Assembly (NCBI GenBank): GCA_019055375.1
Contig: JAHQIW010000963.1
Location: 50,817-114,816 of the forward strand
Direction: 5' to 3'
Length of the DNA stretch: 64,000 nucleotides
From: Parelaphostrongylus tenuis
Lineage: Eukaryota; Nematoda; Chromadorea; Rhabditida; Metastrongylidae
Part shown: in pieces, positions 47,401-58,569 of the stretch
Numbering within the stretch: position 1 is the first letter of the stretch
Layout of the letters: each line of letters begins with the position of its first letter
Position numbers and translations under genes: made by a program
The notes under the pieces: generated by a model
Told to the model about the DNA's origin: nothing
The model's input: the letters and a program-made list of their open reading frames with translations, nothing else
Database searches by the model: none

Positions 47401-47606
47401 CTTCGACGGCTTCACCTTGGTTGCAAAACTTTTAGGAGTAGCAATGTTACATATGATCCGTTTAAATTTCTGCGATCAAGTGTTAGAAGATCTCTCGTGA
47501 CTTTAAATCCATTTTTGAGTTAATAACACATCAAAATAAAATGCTCTTCTAAATTGACGAATCACGTTTATCGCCTTAATATATACACATATATGTACAC
47601 TATATA

Positions 47607-47637
<31 letters not shown>

Positions 47638-50600
47638 TCTTTACGTGAAGTGATGGTTTCTCCTAGAACTCGATAAACATTCGGCTCGTGCTGTAGTGCG
47701 AGTTTGTGAACCGACATATGCTACAAAACCTCTTCGTGATCATGGTATCGACGTACTCGATTGGGAGTTCTCCGATGGCTCCCCTCCTCCTCCTGAAGTT
47801 AGCCCTGTTTTTTCTTGTACATTTTACTTTTGTTTGGTATCAAATTTTTTACCAACATTAATGTTTTTTAGGTGATTCGTGACTGGCTACACTTAGTACG
47901 TGAATCGTTTCGTAACCATCCTGAACAATGTATTGCCGTGCACTGCGTCGCTGGACTTGGACGAGCTCCTGTCCTTGTTGCACTTGCATTAATCGAAGCC
48001 GGTATGAAGTACGAGGATGCTGTGGAACTGATTCGAAGGTATGCTTTCAATGAGAACTAACCATGTGATTTTGCTATAGTAAAGAGTGGTAGTCACATTT
48101 TATGTAAGGTGCGGTATATCACTGTCTACAGACAGTTGTAGTGATCTGAAGCCACTAGAATCGATATACATGCAATGACGAGAGAACTTTGATATTTGGA
48201 CGGTCCGTCTTCCCGAAATGTGCTGACCGCGGCACATGGAAATGTGCTGTTATAGCTGTTTTGGTTCCTGCAGTCTCGAAGTAAGCTTAGCCGGGGCTTC
48301 CTCAGATCGACACCACATCGGAGCAGTTGTTGGCCCTTGTGGATCAGAGGGAGATCATCACCTTGCGACTGGTAGCTAAGCTATCAAGACGGCGGTCATT
48401 CCTGTTATGGTTTACTCTTAACTGGGCTTTCCGAGTCGAGACGTCGGACTCCTTGTCAGATTGGGTGGCCTTGTTGGAGGGTTGAACCTCGCGCTGTGCT
48501 TTGCAGTCCGACGCTCTGGAGCACCTTTCAGCCACGATGATGCTTGGGACGAATGACGAGAGAAGGAACCAAAATTCCGTAAGAAGTGCCTGCTTAACGT
48601 TTTCGACGTCAACAATTCAACAGCGGGTGGCCGTAGCTTTAGAGTATTTCTGGTATTTGCTATTAAGCGACTGATATGGATATAAAGTATTTGTTAAACA
48701 ATTAGTGGTGTCATTCGAAATATGATTCTCTATTGCCCATTATTTTTTGATGTTTTGAGGATAAGATCATTGTATAACAGACCACAGACTGGAATTCTTG
48801 AGAGGTCTTCTGCTCCAGTGATCCAGCGATTTCGTTCAAAATATAATCATTTTGAGATTAATATTTTTGATCCGAATGTCACTGTTGTTTTTGATAATCT
48901 AGGTAATGGAGGGCTTGAAGCTTGTTGTCGTTCAGCTTTTGCGCCCTATGGGGTTTCAGATTGTTGTACCTGCGTAATGGTTACGTAGCATAAAATTATC
49001 CAACCACTATAAATTTATATCTTGTACTTTTAAGGGTCACGCTGCTGAGTTCTAGTTCCCAAACTCAAGCTTGTAATTATGAGTGCAAATGGCAATTTCA
49101 CGTTAATGAAAAAAAGCTGTTGCTAGTAAATAGTGAATTGGCAGGTTCAAAGTGGTTAAAAGCCTCTTCTGGTTGGTAGGTGGCCGTTTATGATAGTCTA
49201 CTTATCACCGAATTGATCATGAAGGAAGTTTGGGTACTTACAACTTCTCAATATAATCTGATAACGTGCTTTTTGAGTTTTTTCATGAGGCCTGTTGTGG
49301 CACTTATACAATGCTAGACACGTGTTTCGGCATTTTAGCCTCTTCAGTCGCACTGTGCGTTTCGGTTCATCAGTTCTTTGGGGAAGATATCTCCCACTTA
49401 GAGAACCGACCGCCGAAATATTTACTTTTGCCGTTTAGGTGATTTCATCAACGTCAAGTGTTGTACGGTCGATTGCTCGTGGCTGGTAAAACGTATATTG
49501 TCCATGACCTTCATTTTCGGCTATTTTTTGAGACCTCTTTCATCAACCACGATCAATCGACTGTACAGCCTGCCCATTGGGCGACTTTTTCACCTAGCGG
49601 CGGGTTTAAATATTTCGACGTCAGTTTCCTCTACCTTGGGGATAACTCTGCAAAGAAACTGACTGAGCCGAAAGGCACCCGTGCAACTGACGAGGCTGTA
49701 GCGCCGAAATACGTGTCTTGCACTGTTTAAGTGCCAAACAGACCTCATGAAAGGCCCCAGAATTTATGAAATTCGAGAAAACTTATCCTGATCAGCTGAC
49801 GTGAGGTTGGTTAAATAGTCGTAGTTGTAATTCCGCTTGACGTTTCGGCGACCCGCCTTCTTTAAAGCCTGGACGTATGTAGTATTAGTCTAATTTTTTT
49901 TCGATTTCATATATCAAAGTAAAAATGCCGAGGTTATAAGAAGTCGAACTTTTGAACTGTGACTCAGAATATGTTGTCAGCTTATATTGCTTTGGGCGAG
50001 ATCTCAAAACAGTCGAAAAGAAAAGTACGGCTATATCAATATGCGTTTTCAAATGTTAGTTTTTGGGATATATTCAATTCAAGCGGAGCTATAAGTGGGC
50101 GCGGTTTTGTTAAGCACGTGCTAAGACGGTAATGATCGATGAAATTTTTGCTGTGTATTTACGACAAAATAGGCGGTTGTAACCATGACGGTGAAATGTG
50201 CCCTGAATAGACATGAAGTTGTTGGTTCGACCTCATGCCGGGAAAGGTAGGCCCTCCGTTCGTTCCGTGTGGACATATAGTTACGCGATTTATTTGGGAG
50301 AAGAACAGCAATGGTATGATCGGTAGGTTGCCTCAAGCCGTTTATGTAGGCCAGATATGCATTCAGTCACTTCCATGGGGTTTCATAATCTTCGAGTGGT
50401 TTGCGCATGCTTCGGGGATCAATCAGCACCAAGCGCTCAGTTGTTCACTTTTTGGTTATGGTTTTCTCGATTTTCTCTTAAACTACAGTTTTTTGATAGC
50501 TTGTTGCTTTTGCAGTTATTAGAGAATAATATTCAATTTAGTTTCATGAGTTTATTTGTTCATTTCAGACAAAGACGGGGTGCGCTGAACCAAAAGCAGC

Positions 50601-50692
50601 TCAATTTTCTCGAGAAGTATAAGCCAACTGGGGAACTTCGTAAATTGCGATATTCAGTGAATGGAAAACAAAAATCATGCACTATAATGTAA
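44261..50692 (+). CDS. prl-1: PRL-type (PTP4A) dual-specificity phosphatase, four exons
   Basis: Exons 44261-44428, 47667-47797, 47872-48038 and 50569-50692, about 190 residues, the family's usual 150-190. A low-complexity N-terminus with seven glycines precedes the PRL core [19 protein letters not shown]. Exon 2 carries the general-acid loop VLDWEFSDG. Exon 3 carries the catalytic CX5R loop in [20 protein letters not shown]. Exon 4 ends in a basic stretch and CTIM, a CAAX box for prenylation, so a membrane-bound phosphatase is expected. Alanine after the CX5R arginine, where most such enzymes have Ser/Thr, is typical of PRLs and goes with low activity. Exons 2-3-4 join in phase, but exon 1 to exon 2 is one base short. 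A TTTTTTCAG at 44237-44245, 15 bases before the ATG, could be a trans-splice acceptor. Confidence 0.9.
44795..45185 (+). repeat. Family C tRNA-like repeats, two copies in tandem
   Basis: The first (44805-44960) has lost most of its T-arm; the second (45055-45160) has GTGGTTTAATGGTACAACG and GGTTCAACTTCCGCCTGAGG. It lies in intron 1 of prl-1. Confidence 0.65.
47600..47640. repeat. TA microsatellite
   Basis: An uninterrupted AT/TA run of about 30 bp just upstream of prl-1 exon 2. Confidence 0.9.
47667..47797 (+). CDS. prl-1: prl-1 exon 2 (general-acid loop)
   Basis: Encodes [37 protein letters not shown] and SPPPPE. The second Asp-loop position of the family (the general acid in WPFDDG of mammalian PRLs) is retained as the D of SDG. 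The exon is 131 nt; a length of 3n+2 does not fit the flanking phase-0 junctions. Confidence 0.85.
47872..48038 (+). CDS. prl-1: prl-1 exon 3 (catalytic CX5R loop)
   Basis: Encodes [20 protein letters not shown] and [20 protein letters not shown], then [15 protein letters not shown]. Cys and Arg of CVAGLGR are the catalytic nucleophile and the phosphate-binding residue. Acceptor TTTTTTAG; donor GTATGC at 48039, phase 2. Confidence 0.93.
49299..49359 (-). ncRNA. Hammerhead ribozyme, type I, left arm of the inverted element
   Basis: Minus strand. Core CUGAAGA (49347-49341), stem II GGC/GCC, GAAA (49328-49325), short stem III CACGUG and triplet GUC, with a predicted cut between 49317 and 49316. 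Stem I pairs five of its first six positions (one A-G mismatch) and has a distal GCAC/GUGC helix like its partner. Confidence 0.82.
49674..49735 (+). ncRNA. Hammerhead ribozyme, type I, right arm of the inverted element
   Basis: Plus strand. Stem I has six perfect pairs, GTGCAA (49681-49686) with TTGCAC (49718-49723), plus a distal helix GGCAC/GTGCC (49674-49678 with 49731-49735) beyond an internal loop. CTGACGA is at 49687-49693; stem II GGC/GCC; GAAA at 49706-49709; stem III is a very short hairpin TACGTG; triplet GTC, so the predicted cut is after 49717. This is the best-formed ribozyme in the window. Confidence 0.9.
49765..49960 (+). repeat. Terminal fragment of the same Penelope-like family
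   Basis: Matches the outer part of the left arm at 8730-8830 (for example CGACCCGCCTTCTT at 49852 and ATCAGCTGACGTGAGGTTGG near 49790). It carries the same decayed hammerhead-like block on the minus strand. It lies directly beside the dual-ribozyme element. Confidence 0.65.
50335..50450 (+). repeat. SINE family A partial copy
   Basis: Only the 3' part (GGCCAGATATGCATTCAGTC to ATCAATCAGCACC) is clear. The sequence upstream (50180-50280) has a GTTGGTTCGACCTC box that may be a diverged head. It lies in intron 3 of prl-1. Confidence 0.55.
50569..50692 (+). CDS. prl-1: prl-1 exon 4 (C-terminus with CAAX box)
   Basis: Acceptor CATTTCAG. Encodes [20 protein letters not shown], then a basic tail and SCTIM followed by TAA at 50690-50692. 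RRGAxNxKQLxxLEKYxP is the conserved last helix of PRL phosphatases. Confidence 0.92.
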
Positions 50693-51934
50693 ATCCTATC
50701 CTGTTTTATACAGTAGACTGATGCGTAATATTTTGCCATTTTGTTAATTTTACTTGTCAAATGTCTCTAAATGACGTTCCTCGTGTTGTATCCACTCCGG
50801 TGTTACTAACATGTTAAAGACCCATCTAGGTATCCCATTATCATCATTATTGTTGCTATAATTTGTTTTTTTTATAGACACAAACCAGGTTGTTAAAATC
50901 TTTTTTCTTCACAAATACTTGTGTTTTTTGAATTTTGCTTTTTTTAGAACCTGACAAGCTCGAGTTCACTGAATCTATTCAGCCAAACACCTTCATAGCT
51001 TCCACAGAAATCCTATGAAACCTAGATTCAAATGACCTCGGAATTAAAATAGCTTTTTCAGAGATTCATGGCTTCCCGTTAGTCTTCTGATTAATCTACG
51101 TGAAGGCCTGACGCCTAGAGTATGCACGGATGAGTAATGCCTTTTTTAAATCAAAATATCGTTTGATATATTACCTGAGATCAAGACGACAACGAGGTGT
51201 ACCTCCTTGCGGTACATCTCTGGGTTCTTGAAGTAAATCCGGGGTGCTTTCAGGACTTCACGTGCTGAAGTTTAGTATCCAGATGTGAGATCGGTAACTT
51301 CGACTTCAAATTCTCTGATGTGTCCATCTGTTCATGCGTAAGATACAGAGAAGATTTGAAGTAAAAATTACCAGCCCTGCATAGGAATACAAAACTACAG
51401 TGCGTAAAATTCTCAGAACATCCCAGATAAATCTTGAGAATCCAAATTGAGGCGTAAGGGGGAACGCCTCGTTGTTGCGCATGATTTCAGGCAATATCTC
51501 AGCGATGTCTCAAGCGAGTGAAGTCTTGGTTTCATAAATTTATGTTGGAATCATGGAGATGTTTCATCAGCAGGAGAGCAATAATTTTGATCCAACCAGG
51601 TTCTGAATCAGGCGAATCCGTCGAATCGTCACCTTTTGTGAATAAGCGGCATGTAACGACCTTGGTGTGCTTATCAAGAAAACAGCGAATTATCAATCAG
51701 TATTAAGGTTGACAAAGTGTCGGCTTGAGAATTTTACAATTTCCATTCTACCATTATTGATGTTAAACTGACGATTTCTGCAATACAGGAGCTACTTGGC
51801 TTTTTTATCACATGCACATCAATTCCGGTTGATCTATGTTCTTTTCTGAATCACACAGGTTTCACCCATAAACTTTCTCATCCTTCTGTGCTGTTTTTTT
51901 TTTTTGTTCGGTTTTTATCAGCGCATAATCACCT

Positions 51935-52242
51935 CTGTCACCTGTCGTCCCGTCGATCGTCGAGTGACTCGAGCGCGTACCAGCAACTCTTCCATTTTTC
52001 CCTATCACGTGCAAGAGTAGCCCAGTTGGTCCTCCTCGCTCTAGGGGTTCGCTGAGCATCATATCTTTCTTCTATCGCTTTCGTGAAGAAATCGGACTAA
52101 CGGGTCAGTGGTCTTCCTTTGGAGCGCTTGACGTCCCGAGGAATCCACTCAGTAACGGCTCTCATCCATCGCTTGTCGTTGAAGCGCATCACGTGTCCGG
52201 GCCTTCTTATTTTCGACATCCTAGCGTGTAGCAGCGTATAAA
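51935..52242 (-). mobile_element. RTE retrotransposon 3'-end fragment
   Basis: On the minus strand, ARMSKIRRPGHVMRFNDKRW leads to WATLARDREKWKSCWYALES and a short 3' end, homologous to 15050-15310. One stop interrupts it (after GRPLTR). It is truncated at its 5' side, at about 52242. Confidence 0.85.
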
Positions 52243-52499
52243 AGGGTATGTATTTTCCTGAGAATGCGACAGTATGGCTGTGATTGTAGCATTTTGTTCT
52301 TTGAATAGTCCAAGAACAACGAGGGAATGGACACACTTGTCTGTTCGAAGATGGCGTTTTAGATTATTTCGTGTTGGTGAACACTTTGTCATGTTGAGAA
52401 TCTGGTATTTTGCAAATGATTATGGAGAGAAAAGGAATGGTGAGCAAATTCAAAAGCATAAACTTGACATAATCGCCTAGATTCTCTTGTACATGGTAA

Positions 52500-53820
52500 A
52501 AAAATTCTCATCATTATGTCAATTTCGGTCAAATTAGAAGCTTTGAAGTATATTGAAAATATAGGTCATTATCTAGTAGGTCATCTACCTATTATTACTT
52601 TCGCAGAAACCATTTACGAACAACTGAAATGTAAATTTTTTTTTTGGTTTATGCAGTTAAGGTGATTGAAAGATCGGCTTCATTTGATCATGACTGAGCT
52701 ATACTCGCCTTATTGCGGTTTCTTCAATGCACTAATTTTGAAGATGATTTCAAGCGAAAGAAAGCTTTGATCTTTTGTTTGACTTTATTATGAGATACTG
52801 CTTCCGTAAAAGGTTTTAGTTGATGAAGATGTTTTTTTGGTTCCTGCTTTCCCCTTTATGTGAACAACGCTATCCGTAATCATGGATATCAGTAACTCAT
52901 AGAATTACTACAGGGTCTTGAAAAGTCCTCAAAAGGACGAGTGAGTAGTTTGTTGATGCTCTTCAGTGCGATCGAATTCAATTACCATGGAGTAACTTGT
53001 AATTTTAATCCAGTGAATGCTTTCGCTGTGAGATTAAATTATAATAATGTTTCTATCAGTTTTGTAAATGGAAAATCGACACATCGTTCGAGAACCCTTT
53101 ACACTTTCGCTCAAGCATCTTAATGGCATTCATACTGCGTTTTTTCATAGCACTTGCTAAGCACGCTTTGTTTGAAGCACTGTTTTTATCCATAAGTAAG
53201 ACAGAAATCGGGTAATGTTTGATTTGGCTCAAATTCACTGAGTTTATCATCCAATATTTCATGCATCCAATTTTCGTATTTACCAAGACCATAGTTTTTC
53301 GGGGTTTTAAGTGCTAAGAATCGCCAAATATAGCATATCAGTGGTGGGTAGCAAGGAAGTGCTGAGAATACGTATTAGTTATGATCTTTAAACGATATGT
53401 AGATGTACGATAAAATTGCTGTAGTTTTCCTTATGAATTATCAAATGACAGTATTTTTGTTAAAAACTTCTTTATTGCTTGGAAAATTTTGAAGTTAACA
53501 GAACATGACCAATATTTGATTCGAGGGCTTTCCCATTTGAAAAACAAAGACTGTAAAGCTTCCTAATCTCATGTCTTCACAGCTAAATTTTTCAATCAAC
53601 ATGGCTTTGTAAGCTTTCTACATAGGGATTCAAAGGCTGTTTTTACGTCAATGATGATAAAAGTAAGGTGGAATATGAAGTATAAAATTGGGGGAGTAAC
53701 AAATCAAAAATTCCAGTCTTAAAATTTAGAGCCATAACTCCGAAAATTTGTTTCGTTCCAAAAGTATTATTACTCATTTTATTTCGGCCACATTGTTTTT
53801 GAAGCTGTGATTTGTACCAT
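52500..53820. other. Intergenic, nothing recognised
   Basis: AT-rich, no supported gene or repeat. Confidence 0.4.
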
Positions 53821-53849
53821 ATTATGTTTGTCGCGATTTATTGTGAGTT

Positions 53850-54013
53850 ATGTAAGAATTGAGTGGTGAGCGAAAATTCGTTGAGTGATGCTGCAAATCT
53901 GCCTCTGCGGTGTAATGGTAGCACGCGTTTCCGATATCGATGAAACGTGGGTTCGAGTTTTGTCTGAGGTCGTATTTTCTGCTTGCACTCAATTCGCATA
54001 TATATATTATATA

Positions 54014-54048
<35 letters not shown>

Positions 54049-54085
54049 GAAACACTATAGCAGTACGAAAGAAGCAGTGAAAGTA
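53850..54085 (+). repeat. Family C tRNA-like repeat with an expanded TA microsatellite
   Basis: Core CTCTGCGGTGTAATGGTAGC to GTCTGAGGTC, then a TA-rich run (53996-54048) at the place where other copies have a short AGGTGCAT-like word, then the ACACTATAGCAGTACG tail. Confidence 0.65.
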
Positions 54086-54099
54086 CTAGAATTTTCGAG

Positions 54100-55320
54100 T
54101 TATATCATTGGTGTTGGACAATGAAAAATTACAAAGAGTGCTCGGAGGACTTCCGATAGGTCTCTCTTTTGAACCAAATGATAAAACTCTATAAGATTTC
54201 TCGTTAGCGCTACTCATAGTACATTTGATAGCTATTTAATGAGTGGCTATCTAAACGCTTCCAAGTAATCGAGATCAGTTAACGCGTTAATGTTTTCTTT
54301 TCATGACTCCATCGTTCTAAGGTGTAATCACAGAAGATTTACGAGAACCATCAACACGATGATCCACATTGTAATTGTTTGCCCAAAAGAACACTTCCTT
54401 CCTCTCAAATTTTATTCTCTCTCCTCGTCATCTGTGATACGCTTCTCCTATCATAAGCTCAATGGTCATCTATGATTTTTCATCGATACTTATTCGTGGG
54501 TCTCAAAGATGAAATAGGCTTCGCACGTCTGAGCTGGGTATTCCCGCTAAACGTTCTGTGTAGTGATTGAGTTTCAGAAGGTTTACTTGAGCGCTCTTTG
54601 GGTAGTGTGTGGAGTTCTGCCTCGTTTTTGGAATTGCAGTTCAACTCTGTACTAAACGGAAGGATTGTTGAACAGAGGAAGTGAACGAAGAATTCAGAAC
54701 TCGTTCTCTGATCGGTGATTGCTCCAAGAGTTGAAACGCGCTCCTCGTTGCTTTTGGTCTCTTTTTAATCTCTTACTATGTTGTTTTTTTGATCATTTGA
54801 CACCGAAAGTATAGGCACGTGTTGGCTTCTGCAATCAAAGGAACTTTTCAGTTCGGCTCACTCACCTTTTCACCATGATTTCGTCATAAACTTGGTTTTC
54901 TTCCTATTTACGCTCAGCCCTATTCTTCTTTTTTCATCATGGAATTCATGGAATGTAATCTCTGCCTCAGTGGTACCCCTTGAGATGTTGCCATCAGAAC
55001 GAAAACATAATACTCTTGTCAGTGATATACTTTGAATCGAGCGAATTCATTCTTCAACCTAAGAAATGGCGAACACCTTTGTTGAAATAATGCTGCTTTG
55101 TTAGACCACTTTCTATGTGGATTGCTAATAAATAACGCTAATCTTGCATTACCTTGATGCAATAACGATTGGTTTAAGATTTTCATAAAAGAAGGGGTCT
55201 ACCACCTATTCGAGATTCTCTGGTATGACTAGAGTTGTTGGCAATGTAAAATGCTTCTGCGCAATTGACGAAGATTTGAACGAGGTGCAGGAAGTATTGT
55301 CAACGAACTTCCACTACATG
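54100..55320. other. Intergenic, nothing recognised
   Basis: No supported gene, RNA or repeat. Confidence 0.4.
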
Positions 55321-55324
55321 GTTT

Positions 55325-55705
55325 GACTGTATTCTATGCACCTAAGAGAATTGAGTGGGGAGCAAAAATGCAACCTCAGGCGAGAGTCGAACCCGCGTTT
55401 CATCCATACCGGGGACGCGTGCTACCACTACACCACGGATGTACGTTTACGCGACCACTCATTCTTCAACATATCTATGTTACATACATCAACATGCTTC
55501 AAAGGTTGGTGGTCTGATAGTTAATATAGAGATGCTGAAGAATGAGTGGTGGCGCAAATGTACCTCGGTGGTTTAGTGCTAGCACGCGTCCCCGGTATGG
55601 ATGAAAAGCGGTTTCGACTCTCGTCTGAGGTCATATTTCTACTCACTACTCAATTCTGTCAGGTTTATTGGAAATATTGTAACACTGCGAAAATGCATTC
55701 CAAAC
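55325..55705. repeat. Family C tRNA-like repeats, inverted pair
   Basis: A minus-strand copy at 55335-55470 (ATGCACCTAAGAGAATTGAG, then the complement of the core) and a plus-strand copy at 55510-55705 (CCTCGGTGGTTTAGTGCTAG to CTCTCGTCTGAGGTC). The open frames here are readings of the repeat. Confidence 0.7.
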
Positions 55706-55709
55706 GTCA

Positions 55710-57750
55710 GAAATTATGTGTATTCTATGTAACAAAATTTCCTAGTGAATACTACCTAGTCAAATGATTTATCTTGTATCATTCAAAGCAAAGAGTATGT
55801 ATTACACTTGATCAAATGGTAATTTCAAAAAAACACCTTTGCTTGCCTTATTTTCGACAAGATGACTGCGCGTAAAATTATTTGTCAACGATTCTATCTC
55901 AAAGATGGTAAGATTTCATGTGGGGTGGCGATAAGTGTACGTAATTTATAACTCAGCGCGAAAGTCATACCACGCTAAGCACCAAATTGAAGATATTGTT
56001 GCGAATTTAGTAGTCGTAGAAATAATTTATTACTAGTTTTATCACTGAAATGGTAGCAAGGGGGTAAGACTTATGCGTGTAACATTAGGGGAAGATTTTT
56101 TTCGGTACATATGAATACCTCATGGTCGTTCTGATGAACTATTAGTGTCTCATTGTGTCCATGTCAGTATATGCTTTCGGATATGAAGTTTTCAAAGCTA
56201 TTCCTGAGGCTAAACATGTAACTGAAGCTGCTATTGATAGCAATATTACTCAGTCGTATTCTTTAACCGGGAATGAGTTTATTAGTAGAAAGGTGTTTGA
56301 TTGCATGATAGTGTGAACTTGTGAGTTTTGTAGTATGATGGTGGAACTTCCAAAGCCAGTATTTATTCATGATCTCGAACTGCGAACGCAAATCACAGTA
56401 CGGCCTTACTACTGGAAGCAGTGTACAGCTTCTTTGGCCACGTAAGGTATTATGATTTAAGGTATGTTATCCAGGCGTGCATTATTAGATCCTCAATGAA
56501 ACATTTAGTCCTAGTAAGCACGCGTTGCTACCAAGCTCGTCCGTGCTTTCCAATATAGACATCCATTGTATTGTTTAATATGATATTCTGTAAATAAATC
56601 GGCTTGGTCGCACTTCTCTACATTTCGGACTAGGTGACCTTCTATGTTGCTTGGCCAAAAAGTGCATCTAGTTATGTTCACGGTGTAGCTCGTCGAATTC
56701 TGTATGACTCTTATCAGCTCCGCAACTACTAATATTTTCCAATTGCAGGTGCCATTGCTTCATAACTAGATGCATTAGCACATTAATTCATGTGGCACTG
56801 TTGCTGTTGCTTTCACATGAGTTTTTTTTTTTTGTGTCAAGAACCCTAGACCTTATCAGTCTCGCATTAGAGTCGCTTTTCTAGCAGTTCGTCTCCTTTT
56901 CCAGGATGACATCAGTATTTAGTTGCTATGGTGATGAATTTACATGTCAGGCAATCGCTAATCTGTCGTATAAAAACGATAACAGGTGACATAACAATCC
57001 GAAATGTCATGGTTGTTTGTCAGAAATGGTGAAGATACGGTAATCGTTTCTTGCAATGGTGACAAAATGATACGAAAAAAAGAGAAATTCTTCGTCCTTC
57101 TATTATCAATCGCAGCATTCCCGATGAAGTTTTTGATGACACTTTTTAAGAAAAATCCCAGTAAAAGTACTGATTTGGATAATCATTTTTCCGAATTCAA
57201 CACTTTTCAATCACCCAATACTTCTGTCAAATGAATGTGGATGCTATGAATTTTAGAAGCTGCTCAGAAGTCCATGAATCCGATCCATAATTTATTCGTG
57301 GTTTTGACCACAAAGAACGCATTTTGTACGACAGTAGTATTTTTGACAGAGTGTTTAATAGCTTGCACTTTTCCTAACAATCTTTGCTAATCTAGACGTG
57401 TAATGAAGGCAGTAGTCGCGTCCTCATGCTGCAGCCATCACACCATTTTGCCTTCATCAAACCATACTAATTTAACCAGTCGAAATTCGTGTTTTGATAA
57501 ACGAAGCAAAATCATAAAGGTAAAGCAAGTTTTGGTAAGAGTTATTGGATCAAATAATCTGATCAGTCAGAACCAGAACACAACTATGGGATTCAATAGG
57601 CGAAGTGGAATGAGTTATGTTTGCGAGACTCTCCCTCACCATCATCAACACTTTGTTCTACTAACAAATTTAGTGCTGCAGTTTCTGATCATATAGTATT
57701 ATTAGCTTTGTTGACTTGGAACATTACATCGTTTTTTTATCCTATGACGA
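55710..57750. other. Intergenic, nothing recognised
   Basis: Open frames of 76 and 97 codons (57004 and 57403) show no family signature, splice context or composition shift. Confidence 0.4.
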
Positions 57751-57759
57751 ATAATAAGA

Positions 57760-58065
57760 GCACATGTTGGTGCAGTGGTTAGAGTTGCTCGTGCGCCACA
57801 CACAAGATCGATGGTTCGATTCTCGCACCTCATGGCTCACTAAGCCATCTATCCACATTGGTAAATTGGTACCCAGACTGATCGCAGACTTGTTTGGGAG
57901 AATAAGCCAGCACTGACTTGATACAGCAGGAGGCCGGCGAATCATTGCAAAGTCCAGATATGCATTCAATCACCTCAAAGAAAGTTAAAGATTGAAGGCG
58001 AATGCATGACACATTTCTCAGGGATTAATAAACGATGAGAGCTTTATGCTTTATCCCTTTATAAT
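57760..58065 (+). repeat. SINE family A copy
   Basis: Head GCACATGTTGGTGCAGTGG, B-box-like TGGTTCGATTCTCGCACC, full body, and tail ATTAATAAACGATGAGAGC. Confidence 0.8.
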
Positions 58066-58429
58066 ACAAGATACTGTGCCCTTCAATATTTGGTAGGGGG
58101 AGGGGACGTTAAGAACTTTGTAGATGTTCGTAGAAGAACCTTTGTATTATTGCTATAAAGCTAACCTTACAAAAAGCAATTTTCCTCGTATAATCATCAA
58201 GAGAAGTAATGAGGTTTGGATTTTTCAAAGTCTCAACGAGGGAATGGCAACTGCAAATGTATCTAGTCCATTGAGATACGGAAATTTCCATCTCTAATTA
58301 AACAAAATCATCTCCTCTGTAGGCAAAGCAGTGAGGGTTTAATGGTCTTGGTTTGAACTTGTGAAAATCGCTATATGATTTAGAAATAAGAATCCTTTTC
58401 ATTCAACGTGTTTTTCTAGCGGTGATATG

Positions 58430-58565
58430 ATATTACAATACTCAAAGAAGTTGAATGATATTGCAGAGAACTTTGACGCCCAGGCCGGGACTTAAACCCG
58501 TATCTCACCCTTTCCGGTGCGCGTGTTAATCAGTTGCTCTATTGACGCCTGTTTGCCTTTATTCT
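58430..58565 (-). repeat. Family D tRNA-like repeat, single copy
   Basis: Minus strand: GGCGTCAATAGAGCAACTG, then GGGTTTAAGTCCC and CCTGGGCGTC. The acceptor-like ends match (GGCGTC with complementary GACGCC), but the distance between boxes does not fit a normal anticodon arm. It shares the flank TTTTCTAGYGGTGATATGAT with 17168. Confidence 0.6.
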
Positions 58566-58569
58566 TTCT

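Larger units (their letters stand above)
49285..49755. mobile_element. Inverted element with a hammerhead at each end
   Basis: The left half (about 49285-49510) and right half (about 49520-49755) are imperfect reverse complements. For example, CGCCGAAATATTTAC on the left matches the complement of GTTTAAATATTTCG on the right, and the central CGGTCGATTGCTCGTGG matches on the other strand. The ends share ATGAGGCCTGTT-like sequence. No coding capacity. The layout resembles the non-coding inverted ends of Penelope-like elements; the autonomous partner is not identified. Confidence 0.7.

Noticed and set aside
47309..47500. 63-codon frame in prl-1 intron 1 as an extra exon
   Set aside because: It contains nothing like PRL phosphatases, and using it would not repair the frame problem at the exon 1/2 junction.
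49360..49390. A further hammerhead-like stretch on the minus strand (CUGAUGA-ACC-GAAAC)
   Set aside because: There is no stem II, so it cannot fold as a hammerhead. Probably chance or a remnant.
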